Shown one piece after another: positions 10,548-19,296 of a stretch of 64,000 bases of DNA. The notes beneath the pieces are model-generated. The model had not been told where the DNA came from, ran no database searches, and saw only the letters and a list, made by a program, of their open reading frames with translations. Every line of letters begins with the position of its first letter. Position 1 is the first letter of the stretch. The stretch spans positions 1 to 64,000 of the forward strand of contig CAWDOU010000013.1 in assembly GCA_963804055.1 (NCBI GenBank), written 5' to 3'. A program made the position numbers and the translations under genes. Source of the DNA: Bog-473 sp963804055. Its GTDB lineage: Bacteria; Actinomycetota; Acidimicrobiia; Acidimicrobiales; RAAP-2.

Positions 10548-11438
10548 TCAGCGCGGCGGCTGGCTCAGCCGCCGGCAGAAATCGTCGAGCTGGTCGAAAT
10601 CGCGGAAGGCGATCTTGAGTTCGCCCGCCTCGCCGGAATGGCGAATCGTCACCTGCGTTCCCAGCGCCAGGCCGAGCTTCTCTTCGAGCGCGCGCGTGTC
10701 GGCGTCGATCGGCGTCGCGGATTTGGCGAGGCGAGGGCGCGGCGTATGGTCGGCGCGTTCGGCCAGCCGCTCGACGTCGCGCACGCTCAAGCCCCGCGCG
10801 ACAATGCGGTCGGCGACGGCGTCGGGATCGGCGAGCGCGAGCAGGGCGCGCGCGTGGCCGGCGGTGATCTTGCCGTCGGCGAGCAAGGCGCGGCTGTGCT
10901 CGGGCAGGCCGATCAGCCGCAGCGTATTGGCGACATGGCTGCGGCTCTTGCCGACGATGCGGGCGATGTCGGCGTGCGAATATTTGTAGTCGGCGCCGAG
11001 CTGGGCGTAGCCGTTGGCCTCCTCGAGCGCGTTGAGATCGGCGCGCTGGACGTTCTCGACGATCGCCAGTTCGAGCGCCTCGCGATCGCTGACGTCGATG
11101 ACGACGATCGGCATCTCGTGCAGGCCGGCGCGTTGCGCCGCGCGCCAGCGCCGCTCGCCGGCGATGATCTCGTAGGCGTCGGCGACGCGGGGAACCGGCC
11201 GGACGATCACCGGCTGGATGACGCCGCGCTCGCGGATCGAGGCGGCGAGCTCGTCGAGCTCGTCCTCGCGGAACGCCTTGCGCGGGTTGCGCGGGTTGGG
11301 CCGCAGGAATTCGATCGGCGCCTTGCGCGGCGCGCCGCGCCCGGCGGCCGGCTCTTCGCTGGCGTCGCCGATCAGCGCGGCGAGGCCGCGGCCGAGGCGC
11401 GGGCGGTGATCGGCGTGGCGGGCGGCTTCGTCGGCCAT
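10548..11438 (-). CDS. parB: Chromosome partitioning protein ParB
   Basis: ParB binds parS sites, spreads along the DNA as a CTP-dependent clamp and stimulates ParA to segregate the origin. The protein has the N-terminal RLGRGLAALIGD, the CTP-binding ParB/Srx domain with IRERGVIQPVIVRP and the box AGERRWRAAQRAG, then a helix-turn-helix (IARIVGKSRSHVANTLRL) and a C-terminal dimer domain ending in DQLDDFCRRLSQPPR. ATG 11438 is preferred over ATG 11450 because GGAG lies six bases upstream of it. The frame is complete. It follows parA with a 27-bp gap on the same strand, and a perfect parS site lies 1.5 kb away. Confidence 0.95.
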   Translation of the reverse strand: MADEAARHADHRPRLGRGLAALIGDASEEPAAGRGAPRKAPIEFLRPNPRNPRKAFREDELDELAASIRERGVIQPVIVRPVPRVADAYEIIAGERRWRAAQRAGLHEMPIVVIDVSDREALELAIVENVQRADLNALEEANGYAQLGADYKYSHADIARIVGKSRSHVANTLRLIGLPEHSRALLADGKITAGHARALLALADPDAVADRIVARGLSVRDVERLAERADHTPRPRLAKSATPIDADTRALEEKLGLALGTQVTIRHSGEAGELKIAFRDFDQLDDFCRRLSQPPR

Positions 11439-11465
11439 TGAATTCTCCATCGCGCGGCGCGCGTC

Positions 11466-12315
<850 letters not shown>

Positions 12316-12319
<4 letters not shown>

Positions 12320-12966
12320 GAACGGGCCTTCAAACGGCTGCGCGCCCGAAGAATTGCCGCTTCGGGGTCGAGCTTGCTGGCGATGATGTCGATCGTCAGA
12401 TCAGGCGCGGCGGGAAGGGCCTCGAGCTGCGTCTCGGCCGAGCGTCCGCGCGGAAAAACCCCGACCGCGCCGTGCATGATCCACACATTGGCCAATTCGA
12501 CCAGTCGCGGCAAGGGGGCGAAGGCGCGGGCGACGACCGCGTCCACAGGCAGCAGGCTTTCCGGGGCGATGGCTTCGACCCGCTCGGCGTGAATCTCGGC
12601 CGGCGCGCCGGTCGCGCGCGCGACTTCGCGCAAGAACGCGCATTTGCGCCGGTCGCTGTCGATGCAGTCGACGCGCGCGCCGGCGACCTCGGCGAGCAGG
12701 ATGGCGATCACCATGCCGGGAAAGCCGGCCCCCGAGCCGAGGTCGACCCAGCGCTTTGCCTTCGGCGCGAGCGGCAGGAGCTGGGCCGAATTGGCGATGT
12801 GGCGGGTCCACACTTCGGCGAAGCTCGCCGCGGAAATCAGATTGGTGACCGTGCGCCAGCGGGCGAGCAGGTCGACGTAGATCGCCAGCCGCGCCTCGGC
12901 TTCGGGCGAAACCGGAACGAGCGCCAGCGCGCGGGCGCGGTCGGCGTCCGGGGTGGGGTGTTTCAC
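12316..12966 (-). CDS. rsmG: 16S rRNA (guanine527-N7)-methyltransferase
   Basis: RsmG (GidB) methylates G527 of 16S rRNA using S-adenosylmethionine. The SAM-binding motif WVDLGSGAGFPGMVIAI is clear, followed by DSDRRKCAFLREV and the motif VVARAFAPLPRLVELA. About 216 residues is normal. The start is unusual: the family often begins MFHVKH, where the codons coincide with a parS palindrome. Here the codon before FHVKH is CTG (12975), so translation may start at that CTG or at the GTG at 12966 inside the palindrome; I list the GTG. The stop overlaps the parA start by 4 bases, giving the classic rsmG-parA-parB coupling. Confidence 0.92.
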
Positions 12967-12974
12967 GTGAAACA
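12959..12974. promoter_or_regulatory. parS: parS centromere site
   Basis: A perfect match to the 16-bp bacterial parS consensus, TGTTTCACGTGAAACA, overlapping the 5' end of rsmG. ParB nucleates on this site. Its position inside the rsmG start, beside parA and parB, marks this segment as lying near the replication origin of its chromosome. Confidence 0.95.
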
Positions 12975-13081
12975 GCGACGCGCCCTCACCGGCGGATCGC
13001 GGCGCCTTGCAGCGCGACCGGTGGGCGCGTCGCGCGGCCGGCGCCCGCGCCTGAGCCGCAGCGTTCGGGTGAGGGCGCGGG

Positions 13082-13423
13082 CTACGCATCGACGCGTTCG
13101 CGCCCGCGGCGGCGCGCATGGGCGGCGATCAGCGCCAGCGCGGCGGGCGTCGCGCCCTCGATGCGTCCGGCCTGGCCGAGGCTCGCCGGGCGCGCGGCGA
13201 GGAATTTCGCCTTCAATTCGTTGGAGAGGCCCGAAAGGCTGGCGTAGTCGAGGTCGGCGGGGATCGCCAAAGCCTCGCTGCGGCGGTGGCGCTCGATATC
13301 GGCCTCCTGGCGGTCGAGATAGACCGCATATTTGGCGTCGGCTTCGAGCCGGCGCGCCAGCCTCGGCGGGATGTCGGCGAGCTCGGGCCAGACGCGCGCC
13401 AGCGCCTCCAGGGTCAGGTGCAC
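13082..13423 (-). CDS. mnmG: tRNA uridine 5-carboxymethylaminomethyl modification enzyme, C-terminal fragment
   Basis: Only the last 113 residues or so of MnmG (GidA) are present. They form the helical C-terminal domain that binds MnmE: LEALARVWPELADIPP, KYAVYLDRQEADIERHRR, DYASLSGLSNELKAKF and LGQAGRIEGATPAAL. A full MnmG is about 620 residues, so some 500 residues including the FAD-binding domain are missing. The homology stops abruptly at about 13,420, where unrelated sequence begins. Its place upstream of rsmG matches the usual mnmG-rsmG-parA-parB order, so the loss is best explained by a join in the assembly rather than by evolution. Confidence 0.9.
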   Translation of the reverse strand: MHLTLEALARVWPELADIPPRLARRLEADAKYAVYLDRQEADIERHRRSEALAIPADLDYASLSGLSNELKAKFLAARPASLGQAGRIEGATPAALALIAAHARRRGRERVDA

Positions 13424-13443
13424 GGAACGCGTACGCTGATCGT
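13418..13443. other. Break point: alphaproteobacterial cluster meets foreign fragment
   Basis: Left of this point the sequence encodes the C-terminus of MnmG in a conserved Rhizobiales cluster. Right of it a YefM-like antitoxin gene starts on the opposite strand within about 25 bp. There is no insertion-sequence end, tRNA or target duplication to explain the change, and base composition changes visibly as well. I read it as an assembly join, although recombination cannot be excluded from sequence alone. Confidence 0.7.
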
Positions 13444-13686
13444 ATGGCCAGCATGAATGCCAGCGAAGCCCGCGAGAAGCTATATCGTCTGCTTGACCAG
13501 GCGGCCAGCGGTCACGATCCTGTGCTGATCACCGGACCGCGCTCTAACGCGGTGCTGGTCGGAGAAGAAGACTGGAACGCGATCCCGGAAACCTTGTATC
13601 TTCTCTCAGTGCCCGGCATGCGTGAATCCTTCGCTGAAGGGCTTGCCACGCCGATTGATCAATGTGAGAAAGAACCGGGCTGGTGA
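13444..13686 (+). CDS. yefM: YefM/Phd-family antitoxin
   Basis: An 80-residue protein beginning MASMNASEAREKLYRLLDQ, with the SNAVLVGEEDWNAIPETLYLL block typical of YefM antitoxins. YefM binds its own promoter through its N-terminal half and wraps the YoeB toxin with its C-terminal half. The C-terminus (CEKEPGW) overlaps the start of a yoeB-like gene by 4 bases (GTGA), the usual coupling of this module. The antitoxin is complete, but the toxin is not. Confidence 0.85.
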   Translation: MASMNASEAREKLYRLLDQAASGHDPVLITGPRSNAVLVGEEDWNAIPETLYLLSVPGMRESFAEGLATPIDQCEKEPGW

Positions 13687-13795
13687 CGCCCTGGCAGCTC
13701 GTATTTACGAAACAGGCTCAGAAAGACGCCCGCCGCCTTGCTTCGGCAGGTCTCCAGCCCAAGGCGGAGCAACTTCTCGCCGTCCTCGCCGCCGG
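13683..13795 (+). pseudogene. yoeB: YoeB-like toxin, truncated
   Basis: The first 37 or so codons of a RelE/YoeB-type ribosome-dependent mRNA nuclease are present: TPWQLVFTKQAQKDARRL. A full YoeB has about 85 residues and ends with the catalytic arginine/histidine region; here the match stops at about 13,795, where the end of an oppositely oriented receiver gene begins. The catalytic C-terminus is absent, so the fragment cannot be an active toxin. Because homology ends at a taxonomic break, I think it was cut by an assembly join. Confidence 0.75.
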
Positions 13796-13796
13796 T

Positions 13797-14239
13797 TTAG
13801 CTGGCTTTGCGAACGGCCAGGCGGATTCTGCGGTCGGCGCGCTGGCTGATCAATTCGGCGACGCTGGCCAGCAGGTACGAGACGTTCTCATTGCTGATGC
13901 GCACGACCCGCTCGTCCGAACCATCTTCGACGGAAGACCTGCTCGTCTCGCTCATATCCGAAGAGATCAGGGCGGTGGCGGGACGATATTCCTTTTGCCG
14001 GGCGTAAGCGAGCAACCGGGCCCCGGCTTCGGCGGACTCCGCCCGCAGGTCCGCCAGAACAAGCTGATATTCGCTCTCGTCCAGCTTGCCGATGGCTTCC
14101 GCGGCAGTCGCGGCACCGCTGACCGCGTACCCCGCCGTGGTCAGAATGGTGGTCAGAGTCAATCTGGAAGCCAAGCCCGTGTCGGCCAGAAAACCCGCGC
14201 TACCTTACGTTTACGGGGCTTTACGGGTGTCGGTTCCAA
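13797..14239 (-). CDS. Receiver-domain-like protein, frameshifted
   Basis: A protein of about 145 residues resembling a response-regulator receiver domain. After a shift near the N-terminus (KVARVF, then LADTGLASRLTLTTIL) it reads TTAGYAVSGAATAAEAIGKL and ESEYQLVLADLRAES. The aspartate of ADL sits where the phosphoacceptor is expected, and YRPATALISSDMSE is at the position of beta-4. The tail EDGSDERVVRISNENVSYLLASVAELI is not a DNA-binding domain. A TTG near 14239 is a tentative start. The style resembles stand-alone acidobacterial receivers, which is only an impression. It lies downstream of the arylesterase on the same strand with about 107 bp between. Confidence 0.6.
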
Positions 14240-14345
14240 AACGGCGGTATCTGCGTGGATGGGAGCGCTCATTACCTGTCGATTTCTAATTTAAAGGAAA
14301 ACGTCACAAATAGATAACGGAAAGTTACCGGATACCAAAAAAGGT

Positions 14346-14989
14346 TCAATGTTGCAGAAAAGGCTGTAGATATCGCATTACAGCGCGGGCCACGATCTGG
14401 GTGCCGGCGGCGGTCGGATGCAGGCCGTCGGGCTGGGTCAGCGCGGGATTTCCCCCCACCCCTTCGAGGAGAAAGGGAATCCTGGCCAGCTTAAATTGTT
14501 TAGCGAGATCAACGTACATTTGCTCAAAAGAGTGAATGTACTCCGGACCGTAGTTGCGTGGGAGCGTCATGCCCGCCAGCAGGACCTGCGAGCCGGCTTT
14601 TTGCAGGGACTGGATCATGTCGGCCAGGTTCTTACGAGCCGACGCCACAGGCAGTCCGCGCAACCCGTCGTTGGCGCCGAACTCCAGAACGATCAGCGCC
14701 GGATGCAAAGCGAGAACCGAGGGCAGCCGCACAAGGCCATCGGTCGTTGTGTCGCCGCTGACGCCGAGGTTGACGACACGGTACCGATACCGCGGCGTCG
14801 ATCAAGCGCCGCAAATCGTCGGGATAGCTTAGACCCGGCGCGACGCCCAGCCCCGCCGAGAGGCTGTCGCCGAAGGCCGCGATCACAGGGCGCGTAATCG
14901 TGTAACGTTGCCGGCGGAACTCCCGATTGCGGCCGCCGCGCCACTTCGGCGGCGAAGCCGGGCGAAACCAGGAGCGCCGCGAAGAGCAT
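14346..14989 (-). CDS. GDSL-type arylesterase/lysophospholipase (TesA-like), frameshifted
   Basis: A secreted or periplasmic SGNH hydrolase of about 215 residues that cleaves esters. A signal-peptide-like start (MLFAALLVSPGFAAE) is followed by block I IAAFGDSLSAGLG with the catalytic serine, VLEFGANDGLRGLPV with the asparagine of block III, and the C-terminal catalytic pair in PDGLHPTAAGTQIVA. Frames shift near 14890 and near 14790. The N-terminus runs directly into actinobacterial sequence at about 14,990, so the first few residues may be missing. Together with the receiver gene it seems to come from a third organism. Confidence 0.82.
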
Positions 14990-15000
14990 CAATCGCTAGA
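14988..15000. other. Break point: arylesterase fragment meets actinobacterial segment
   Basis: The minus-strand arylesterase starts at about 14,989 while the end of a minus-strand actinobacterial DUF2510 protein lies over the same bases. Nothing mobile is visible at the join. From here to the right end all recognisable genes are actinobacterial in style. Confidence 0.6.
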
Positions 15001-15540
15001 CACTGCCATAATCATGACAGACGTTGCCAAAGGAGCGACGACGAGGATGCCGCCGATGAACGTCACCCAGCCGTTGAGACCGATCAGGGTGGAGATCCCG
15101 GCATCGGTGCCATTGAGCGACACCGAGAACCCGGCGAAACCGACGCTCCCGTGTACGTGCACCCAGGCGCCCACGGACCCGTACATCAGGGCGACTCCGC
15201 AGGCGAGGAGCAGGAGCACGCCCAGATTGAACGTGAGGCCCGTCGACGTGGTCCTGCGCGAGGGTGCCGAGGCGTAGGGATTGCCCGACAAGCGAGACCC
15301 GAGTGGCAGCGGGCTGGCGCCGCTCGTCACCGCCACCTCCGGGGCATCGCCTACGACCAGCCATCCCTTCCCGGTCGTCCACCGTCGCCTGGCCGTCCAG
15401 TCCTGACCGTCCCAGTACGCCTGGTCGTTGGGGCTGGCGCGGTCGGGATACCAGCCTGGAGCCCTCGGGTTTCCGGTCGCAGCCCCATCCGACGGTGCGA
15501 ACTGGTCGCGCGCACCGGTTCCTGCCTCTTCATCGGACAT
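14989..15540 (-). CDS. DUF2510 domain membrane protein
   Basis: An actinobacterial-type protein of 183 residues. Near residue 28 is the DUF2510 motif PGWYPDRASPNDQAYWDG, ending in DWTARRRW; this short domain of unknown function is nearly confined to Actinobacteria. Two hydrophobic segments follow (LGVLLLLACGVALMYG and WVTFIGGILVVAPLATSVMIM), so it is a membrane protein. ATG 15540 is chosen because GGAGG lies eight bases upstream; ORF-extending codons upstream have no such site. The C-terminus falls on the break near 14,990 and may be artificial. Confidence 0.75.
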   Translation of the reverse strand: MSDEEAGTGARDQFAPSDGAATGNPRAPGWYPDRASPNDQAYWDGQDWTARRRWTTGKGWLVVGDAPEVAVTSGASPLPLGSRLSGNPYASAPSRRTTSTGLTFNLGVLLLLACGVALMYGSVGAWVHVHGSVGFAGFSVSLNGTDAGISTLIGLNGWVTFIGGILVVAPLATSVMIMAVSSD

Positions 15541-15605
15541 CTCCATCACCTCCGAGGAGTTGCACTCGCGCCGGCCCAAGGCTCTGGCCGGGTAGCTTGG
15601 CCCGT

Positions 15606-15890
15606 ATGGCGCTGGAGAACGGGGATCCCGACGAAGTCCTGACCGACGCCGATCTCACCGCGTTGGCGCTGGCCGCCGACCCCGACGCGCCGATCGCCGA
15701 GGGTGCGGTGCCGATCGGGATCCACCTGGCCCACATGGGCTCGGCGCTGCCGCTCTGGTACATGCCGCCCGTCGTGCGCCAGGGGGGCCGGCGGTGGAAG
15801 GCGCCCTTCGTGATCGCCGTCGTCTCGGCGTTCCTGCTCATCGACCTCTTGGGCCTCTGCAACACCTACGGGGTGCTGACCTGGGCCTAG
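15606..15890 (+). CDS. Small single-span membrane protein
   Basis: A 94-residue protein I do not recognise. The N-terminal half is acidic (NGDPDEVLTDADLTAL). The C-terminal half has a hydrophobic segment (FVIAVVSAFLLIDLLGL) ending YGVLTWA, so one membrane span with a cytoplasmic acidic tail is likely. It is divergent from the DUF2510 gene, with starts 65 bp apart, so the two may share a promoter region. No homologue is apparent to me. Confidence 0.55.
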   Translation: MALENGDPDEVLTDADLTALALAADPDAPIAEGAVPIGIHLAHMGSALPLWYMPPVVRQGGRRWKAPFVIAVVSAFLLIDLLGLCNTYGVLTWA

Positions 15891-15950
15891 AGGGGTCCGG
15901 CTCCCGACGTCCCGACCCTCAGGCCGGCCGTCGAATCAGGACCCCAACCC

Positions 15951-16292
15951 TCAGGGCTTGCCCGCGGCAACCCAGCTCTTGACCCTGGCGTCGCTGATCC
16001 GGCGTGCCGTCGGCATGTCTGACCAGGAGCGGAACCGCGCCTTCTCCTCGTTGCTCAACCTCGAGTAGAGGGTTACGTCTTCGGATGAAGCGCTCAGCCT
16101 CGGGCGGGGGCGGCCCCCGCTGCTGGATCGCCCCTTCTCGATGTAGGGCCTGAAGGCCTCCCGAAGCTTGGAGGCGTTGGCAGAGCTCAGATCCACCTCG
16201 TAGCTCTTGCCGTCGAGGGCGAAATGGACGGTCTCGTCGGCATCCCCGCCGTCCATGTCGTCGGTGAGCTTCACAATCACGGTTTTTGCCAT
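15951..16292 (-). CDS. lsr2: Lsr2-like nucleoid-associated protein, variant C-terminus
   Basis: Lsr2 is the actinobacterial H-NS-like silencer that bridges AT-rich DNA. The N-terminal dimerisation domain is clear: KTVIVKLTDDMDG, ADETVHFALDGKSYEVDLS and ASKLREAFRPYIEKG. The linker is basic (RPRPRLS). The C-terminal DNA-binding domain normally contains an RGR clamp; here the matching region reads ARFRSWSDMP followed by ARRISDARVKSWVAAGKP, so RGR appears as ARR. The length, 113 residues, is normal. ATG 16292 gives MAKTVIVKL as in other Lsr2 proteins. Whether the variant prefers AT-rich DNA is open. Confidence 0.8.
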   Translation of the reverse strand: MAKTVIVKLTDDMDGGDADETVHFALDGKSYEVDLSSANASKLREAFRPYIEKGRSSSGGRPRPRLSASSEDVTLYSRLSNEEKARFRSWSDMPTARRISDARVKSWVAAGKP

Positions 16293-16521
16293 GGCCAAAT
16301 GGTGGCAGACCGCCCGGGATCGCCGGGACCAGCGATCCGATGGCCCGGGTCGGGGGCCTTGGCGCTGCCGCGTCCCAGGCGCAGGCCGGTAGGGTTTTTC
16401 CTGTCCCGGCGCGCCGGGTTCGACCCCCTTCCCCTCGTCGGATTCAGTGCGCGTCGGGGCCTCTCGGGGGCAGGACCGTCACCTTCCCGCTGTCACCCAG
16501 CCCAGCCACCAGAATGGCCGG

Positions 16522-16782
16522 GTGCCGCGCCGCAACAACGCCCGCCGAGATCAGAGGCCTCAGACCGACGAGTCACGTCGAACGTCCAGCCTGGGCTCGC
16601 ATTGGCGTGCCGATGGCCTCCCGAAGTCCGCCTACGCCACCCAGGCCGACGCGCTGACCGCTGCCCTGATCCGGCGCCAGGAATCGGGGGTCGAGCTGAA
16701 CGTCTATCGCTGCGACGTGTGCTCGGCCTGGCACATGGGCAACCCCCAGCGCAGAGAGCCCAGCTCAGAGCGTAAAAAGTGA
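16522..16782 (+). CDS. Small protein with C-terminal Cys2/Trp-His motif
   Basis: A protein of roughly 86 residues, start uncertain (GTG 16522 used). The recognisable part is the end: KSAYATQADALTAALIRRQ, then ELNVYRCDVCSAWHMGN. A helical stretch followed by YRCxxCxxWH resembles short zinc-ribbon proteins common in actinobacteria and their phages, where the Cys pair and His may bind zinc. No function can be assigned. The gene lies just upstream of, and on the same strand as, the DinB-like gene. Confidence 0.5.
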   Translation: MPRRNNARRDQRPQTDESRRTSSLGSHWRADGLPKSAYATQADALTAALIRRQESGVELNVYRCDVCSAWHMGNPQRREPSSERKK

Positions 16783-16788
16783 CCGTCC

Positions 16789-17305
16789 GTGCACTTCTGC
16801 CCAACCCGGCGCCAAGGATTCGCCCGAGCGGCTCTGCGCCGAGTGCGGCTTCGACTGGGGCGAGGAGCGTTTCCAAGCGCTGGTGGGCCGGTGCGTGAGC
16901 GACATCGCCGTCTTCGGCGGCGTGCTCTCGCGCATCGACCCGACGGAGGCCGTGGAGCCGGGCCTGTGGTCTGCCAGCCGCTACGTGTGGCACACGGTCG
17001 ATGTCCTGCGATTCGGCACCGAGCGCTTGTGGACAATCAGCGCCGATCCCTCATTCGGGGTCCCCATGTGGGACGAGAACGAGATCGCGGAGGTGCGCTC
17101 CTACGACGACCTGTCCCCGGTGGTGGGCCTGATCGCCCTGATCACGGCGGCGGACGCGTGGCGCACTGCTGCACTCGAAGCACCACACGACGTCACCACG
17201 CCCCACCCCGAATTCGGAACCATCGGCGCCTTCGACGTCGTCCGGCGCAACGCGCACGAGGTGTGCCACCACCTCTGGGACGTACGACGCGCCTTGGCCG
17301 ACTGA
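16789..17305 (+). CDS. DinB-like protein with N-terminal zinc ribbon, frameshifted at start
   Basis: A protein of about 172 residues. The start (VHFCPT) and the following CAECGFDWGEE give two Cys pairs suggestive of a zinc ribbon, but they lie in different frames with a shift near 16805. The rest (ALVGRCVSDIAVFGGVL, ASRYVWHTVDVLRFGTERLW, and NAHEVCHHLWDVRRAL at the end) has the histidine spacing of the DinB/YfiT four-helix fold, where three histidines bind a metal. Members of this fold often act as thiol transferases (for example mycothiol-dependent enzymes) in Actinobacteria. The exact substrate is unknown. Confidence 0.6.
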
Positions 17306-17721
17306 CTCAAAATCGCCTCCCTTGTGGGTGCCGGAGGCCGTCCACGCGCGATGACGCATGGGCATCTGCGCAGCGCCAGCATGTGAACTGGGGATGAACG
17401 CGGGCGTCGCGCACCAATGGACGGCCACAAAACCTGCACAAATACTCCTGATGCCAATCACTACGGACGAACAATTGTCCCAGTTCGCCCTGTTCACGGG
17501 TTCGGACGGAACGACAACCCGCCGACAAGTGATCATTGGCTCATCGACGTGTGTTGGACGCTGTTCTTTTCCTGTTTGGCAGGGAGTAGTGTTTTCGCAG
17601 GTGGATGAGGCGGAGGCGGTCCGCTCATTGGAGTGATCTTGGCGACTTGGCGATTGCGATTTCGAGGTTTGCACTCTCTGCGGTTCAACGCGCGCGCCAT
17701 GACTGCGTTTGGCGTCGGGGC
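17306..17721. other. Gene-free stretch upstream of pilus locus
   Basis: No convincing gene on either strand. The sequence before the first pilus gene is less GC-rich than its surroundings, as expected of a promoter region, but I cannot point to a confident -35/-10 pair. A minus-strand reading of 73 codons contains CRFCG and CWRC but has no support beyond that. Confidence 0.4.
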
Positions 17722-19296
17722 ATGAAAGAGAATCGCCGTTACTCGATGCATCCCATCGCAAATGCACGGCGAGCCATGCGCCGGCGTCTCGAGGGTGAGG
17801 CTGAGGCGGGTTTCACGCTGATTGAGCTGATCATCACGATTGCAATCCTGCCGATCGTCATCGGTGGGATCTCGGTGGGCCTGGTCTCCGTCCTGCAGTT
17901 GCAGGGAGGCACATCAAACCGGATCAGCGACTCCAACGACGAACTGGTGGCCGCGTCCACCTTCAACAAGGACGTGCAGAGCGCGCAGCAGATCCAGACG
18001 GACACCACACCAGCCTGTGGGTCAACTTCGACCGGACAGCAACTCATCGGCCTGGAATGGGCTCAGAACTCGCTTGGTGCGTATCAAACCGTGGTCTCCT
18101 ACGTCCAGAGCACGATGGGCACGACCACCTCCTTGCGCCGAGTGATCTGCACGTCCGGAGCTTCGGCCACCCCGACGAGCACCCGCATCATCGGACACAA
18201 TGTCGGTAGCCTCACCGTGGCCCTCAATCCGACCGGATTCAGCTACAAGACCGATCAGGGCTGGACGTCCACGCAGGGCCTTTACGGCGTCACCCTCTCG
18301 GTCAAGGCTCCCGCAAGCGGATTTTCCTATTCGCTGAGCGGCATTCCGACGGCCAGCGCTTCAAACGGCACACCGCCACAAGGCGGAGGGGGCCAGAATC
18401 TGCCGAATTGCAACCTTGCCAATGCGGGTTCGGGTCAGTACTCCCAGATCCTGTGCTTCGCCGATTTCTCGGCCTCGGGCGCCAGTACGGCCACCCAGAC
18501 CGCATACCTGAAGACGTTCACCAGCCCCTCCTCGACCTGCACGCCCATGCAGTTCTCCATTGCCAACTCTCCGGACATCCTGCAGTTCTGTCTCAGCGTC
18601 AGCGGCACCACGCAGACGGTCGCACCGCAACAGGTCCCGACCTTCGACCTTCCCAACCAGGGAGGCAACAGTGAGCCCTATCTCGGCAACAACGGCTTCT
18701 ACCAGGGCATCCAGGGCTATCCGGCTATTTCGTCGAGGCCGGCTCCGAATCTGGGGAACTTTGCAGGCTGTAACGGCGGGAACGGCTGCACGACCACGTT
18801 GACGTTCACGAACATCGAGGTCACGACTGCGGCCGGCGCCGCAGCCACCAACTGGACCCTCGTGACCGGGGACGCCGAGTCGACCGACTCCGGCGAGTTC
18901 AATCTGTACACCAACGCAAGCGTGCCCTGGAGCATCCTTCCCAACTCCCCGACCTCGTTCTATGGCAACTCGTGCTACGACACGGCAGACCCGAGCAACA
19001 ACGGCCTCTTCTCGTACACAGGACCGACCCCGACCGCCGCGAACCAGAACACCACCGTGTCGAATATCACGACCAAGCCGACGACCTACGACACCCCGAT
19101 CACGGTCACCGGGAGTCCGTCCTCCCAGTTCGCGACGAACGTCCTGTCGGTGGGGTGCCAGGCGAACGCTCAGCTCGACAAGACGGGTGCCCTGATGTTG
19201 ACCGCCCCCGAGGGGAACTCGTCGACTGCCCAGAACGTGACCATCACGATGCTGAGCGGCGGATACCAAGCAGTGTTCCTAGGAGTGCTCCTGTGA
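17722..19296 (+). CDS. Large prepilin-like protein (minor pilin candidate)
   Basis: A 524-residue protein with a class III signal: after a basic leader the sequence is AEAGFTLIELIITIAIL, with cleavage expected between G and F and glutamate at mature position 5. The hydrophobic helix continues to about residue 60, and the rest is a Ser/Thr/Gly-rich, surface-type domain with scattered Cys (for example TPACGS, RVICTSG, LPNCNL). Mature pilins are usually 120-180 residues, so this is oversized, like minor or adhesin-type pilins. ATG 17722 is the chosen start; ATG 17746 is possible. Its end overlaps the start of the giant gene by 4 bases (GTGA), so the two are coupled. PilD at 35.8-36.6 kb could process it. 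Confidence 0.8.
   Translation: MKENRRYSMHPIANARRAMRRRLEGEAEAGFTLIELIITIAILPIVIGGISVGLVSVLQLQGGTSNRISDSNDELVAASTFNKDVQSAQQIQTDTTPACGSTSTGQQLIGLEWAQNSLGAYQTVVSYVQSTMGTTTSLRRVICTSGASATPTSTRIIGHNVGSLTVALNPTGFSYKTDQGWTSTQGLYGVTLSVKAPASGFSYSLSGIPTASASNGTPPQGGGGQNLPNCNLANAGSGQYSQILCFADFSASGASTATQTAYLKTFTSPSSTCTPMQFSIANSPDILQFCLSVSGTTQTVAPQQVPTFDLPNQGGNSEPYLGNNGFYQGIQGYPAISSRPAPNLGNFAGCNGGNGCTTTLTFTNIEVTTAAGAAATNWTLVTGDAESTDSGEFNLYTNASVPWSILPNSPTSFYGNSCYDTADPSNNGLFSYTGPTPTAANQNTTVSNITTKPTTYDTPITVTGSPSSQFATNVLSVGCQANAQLDKTGALMLTAPEGNSSTAQNVTITMLSGGYQAVFLGVLL

Noticed and set aside
13683..13795. Active toxin-antitoxin module
   Set aside because: The toxin lacks its catalytic C-terminal half, so the module cannot work as sequenced.
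16405..16440. Possible tRNA T-arm (GGGTTCGACCCC)
   Set aside because: No acceptor, D or anticodon arms can be built around it.
17307..17528. Minus-strand 73-codon frame with CRFCG and CWRC
   Set aside because: Two Cys pairs could suggest a zinc site, but there is no ribosome-binding site, no family resemblance and the surrounding sequence looks like a promoter region.
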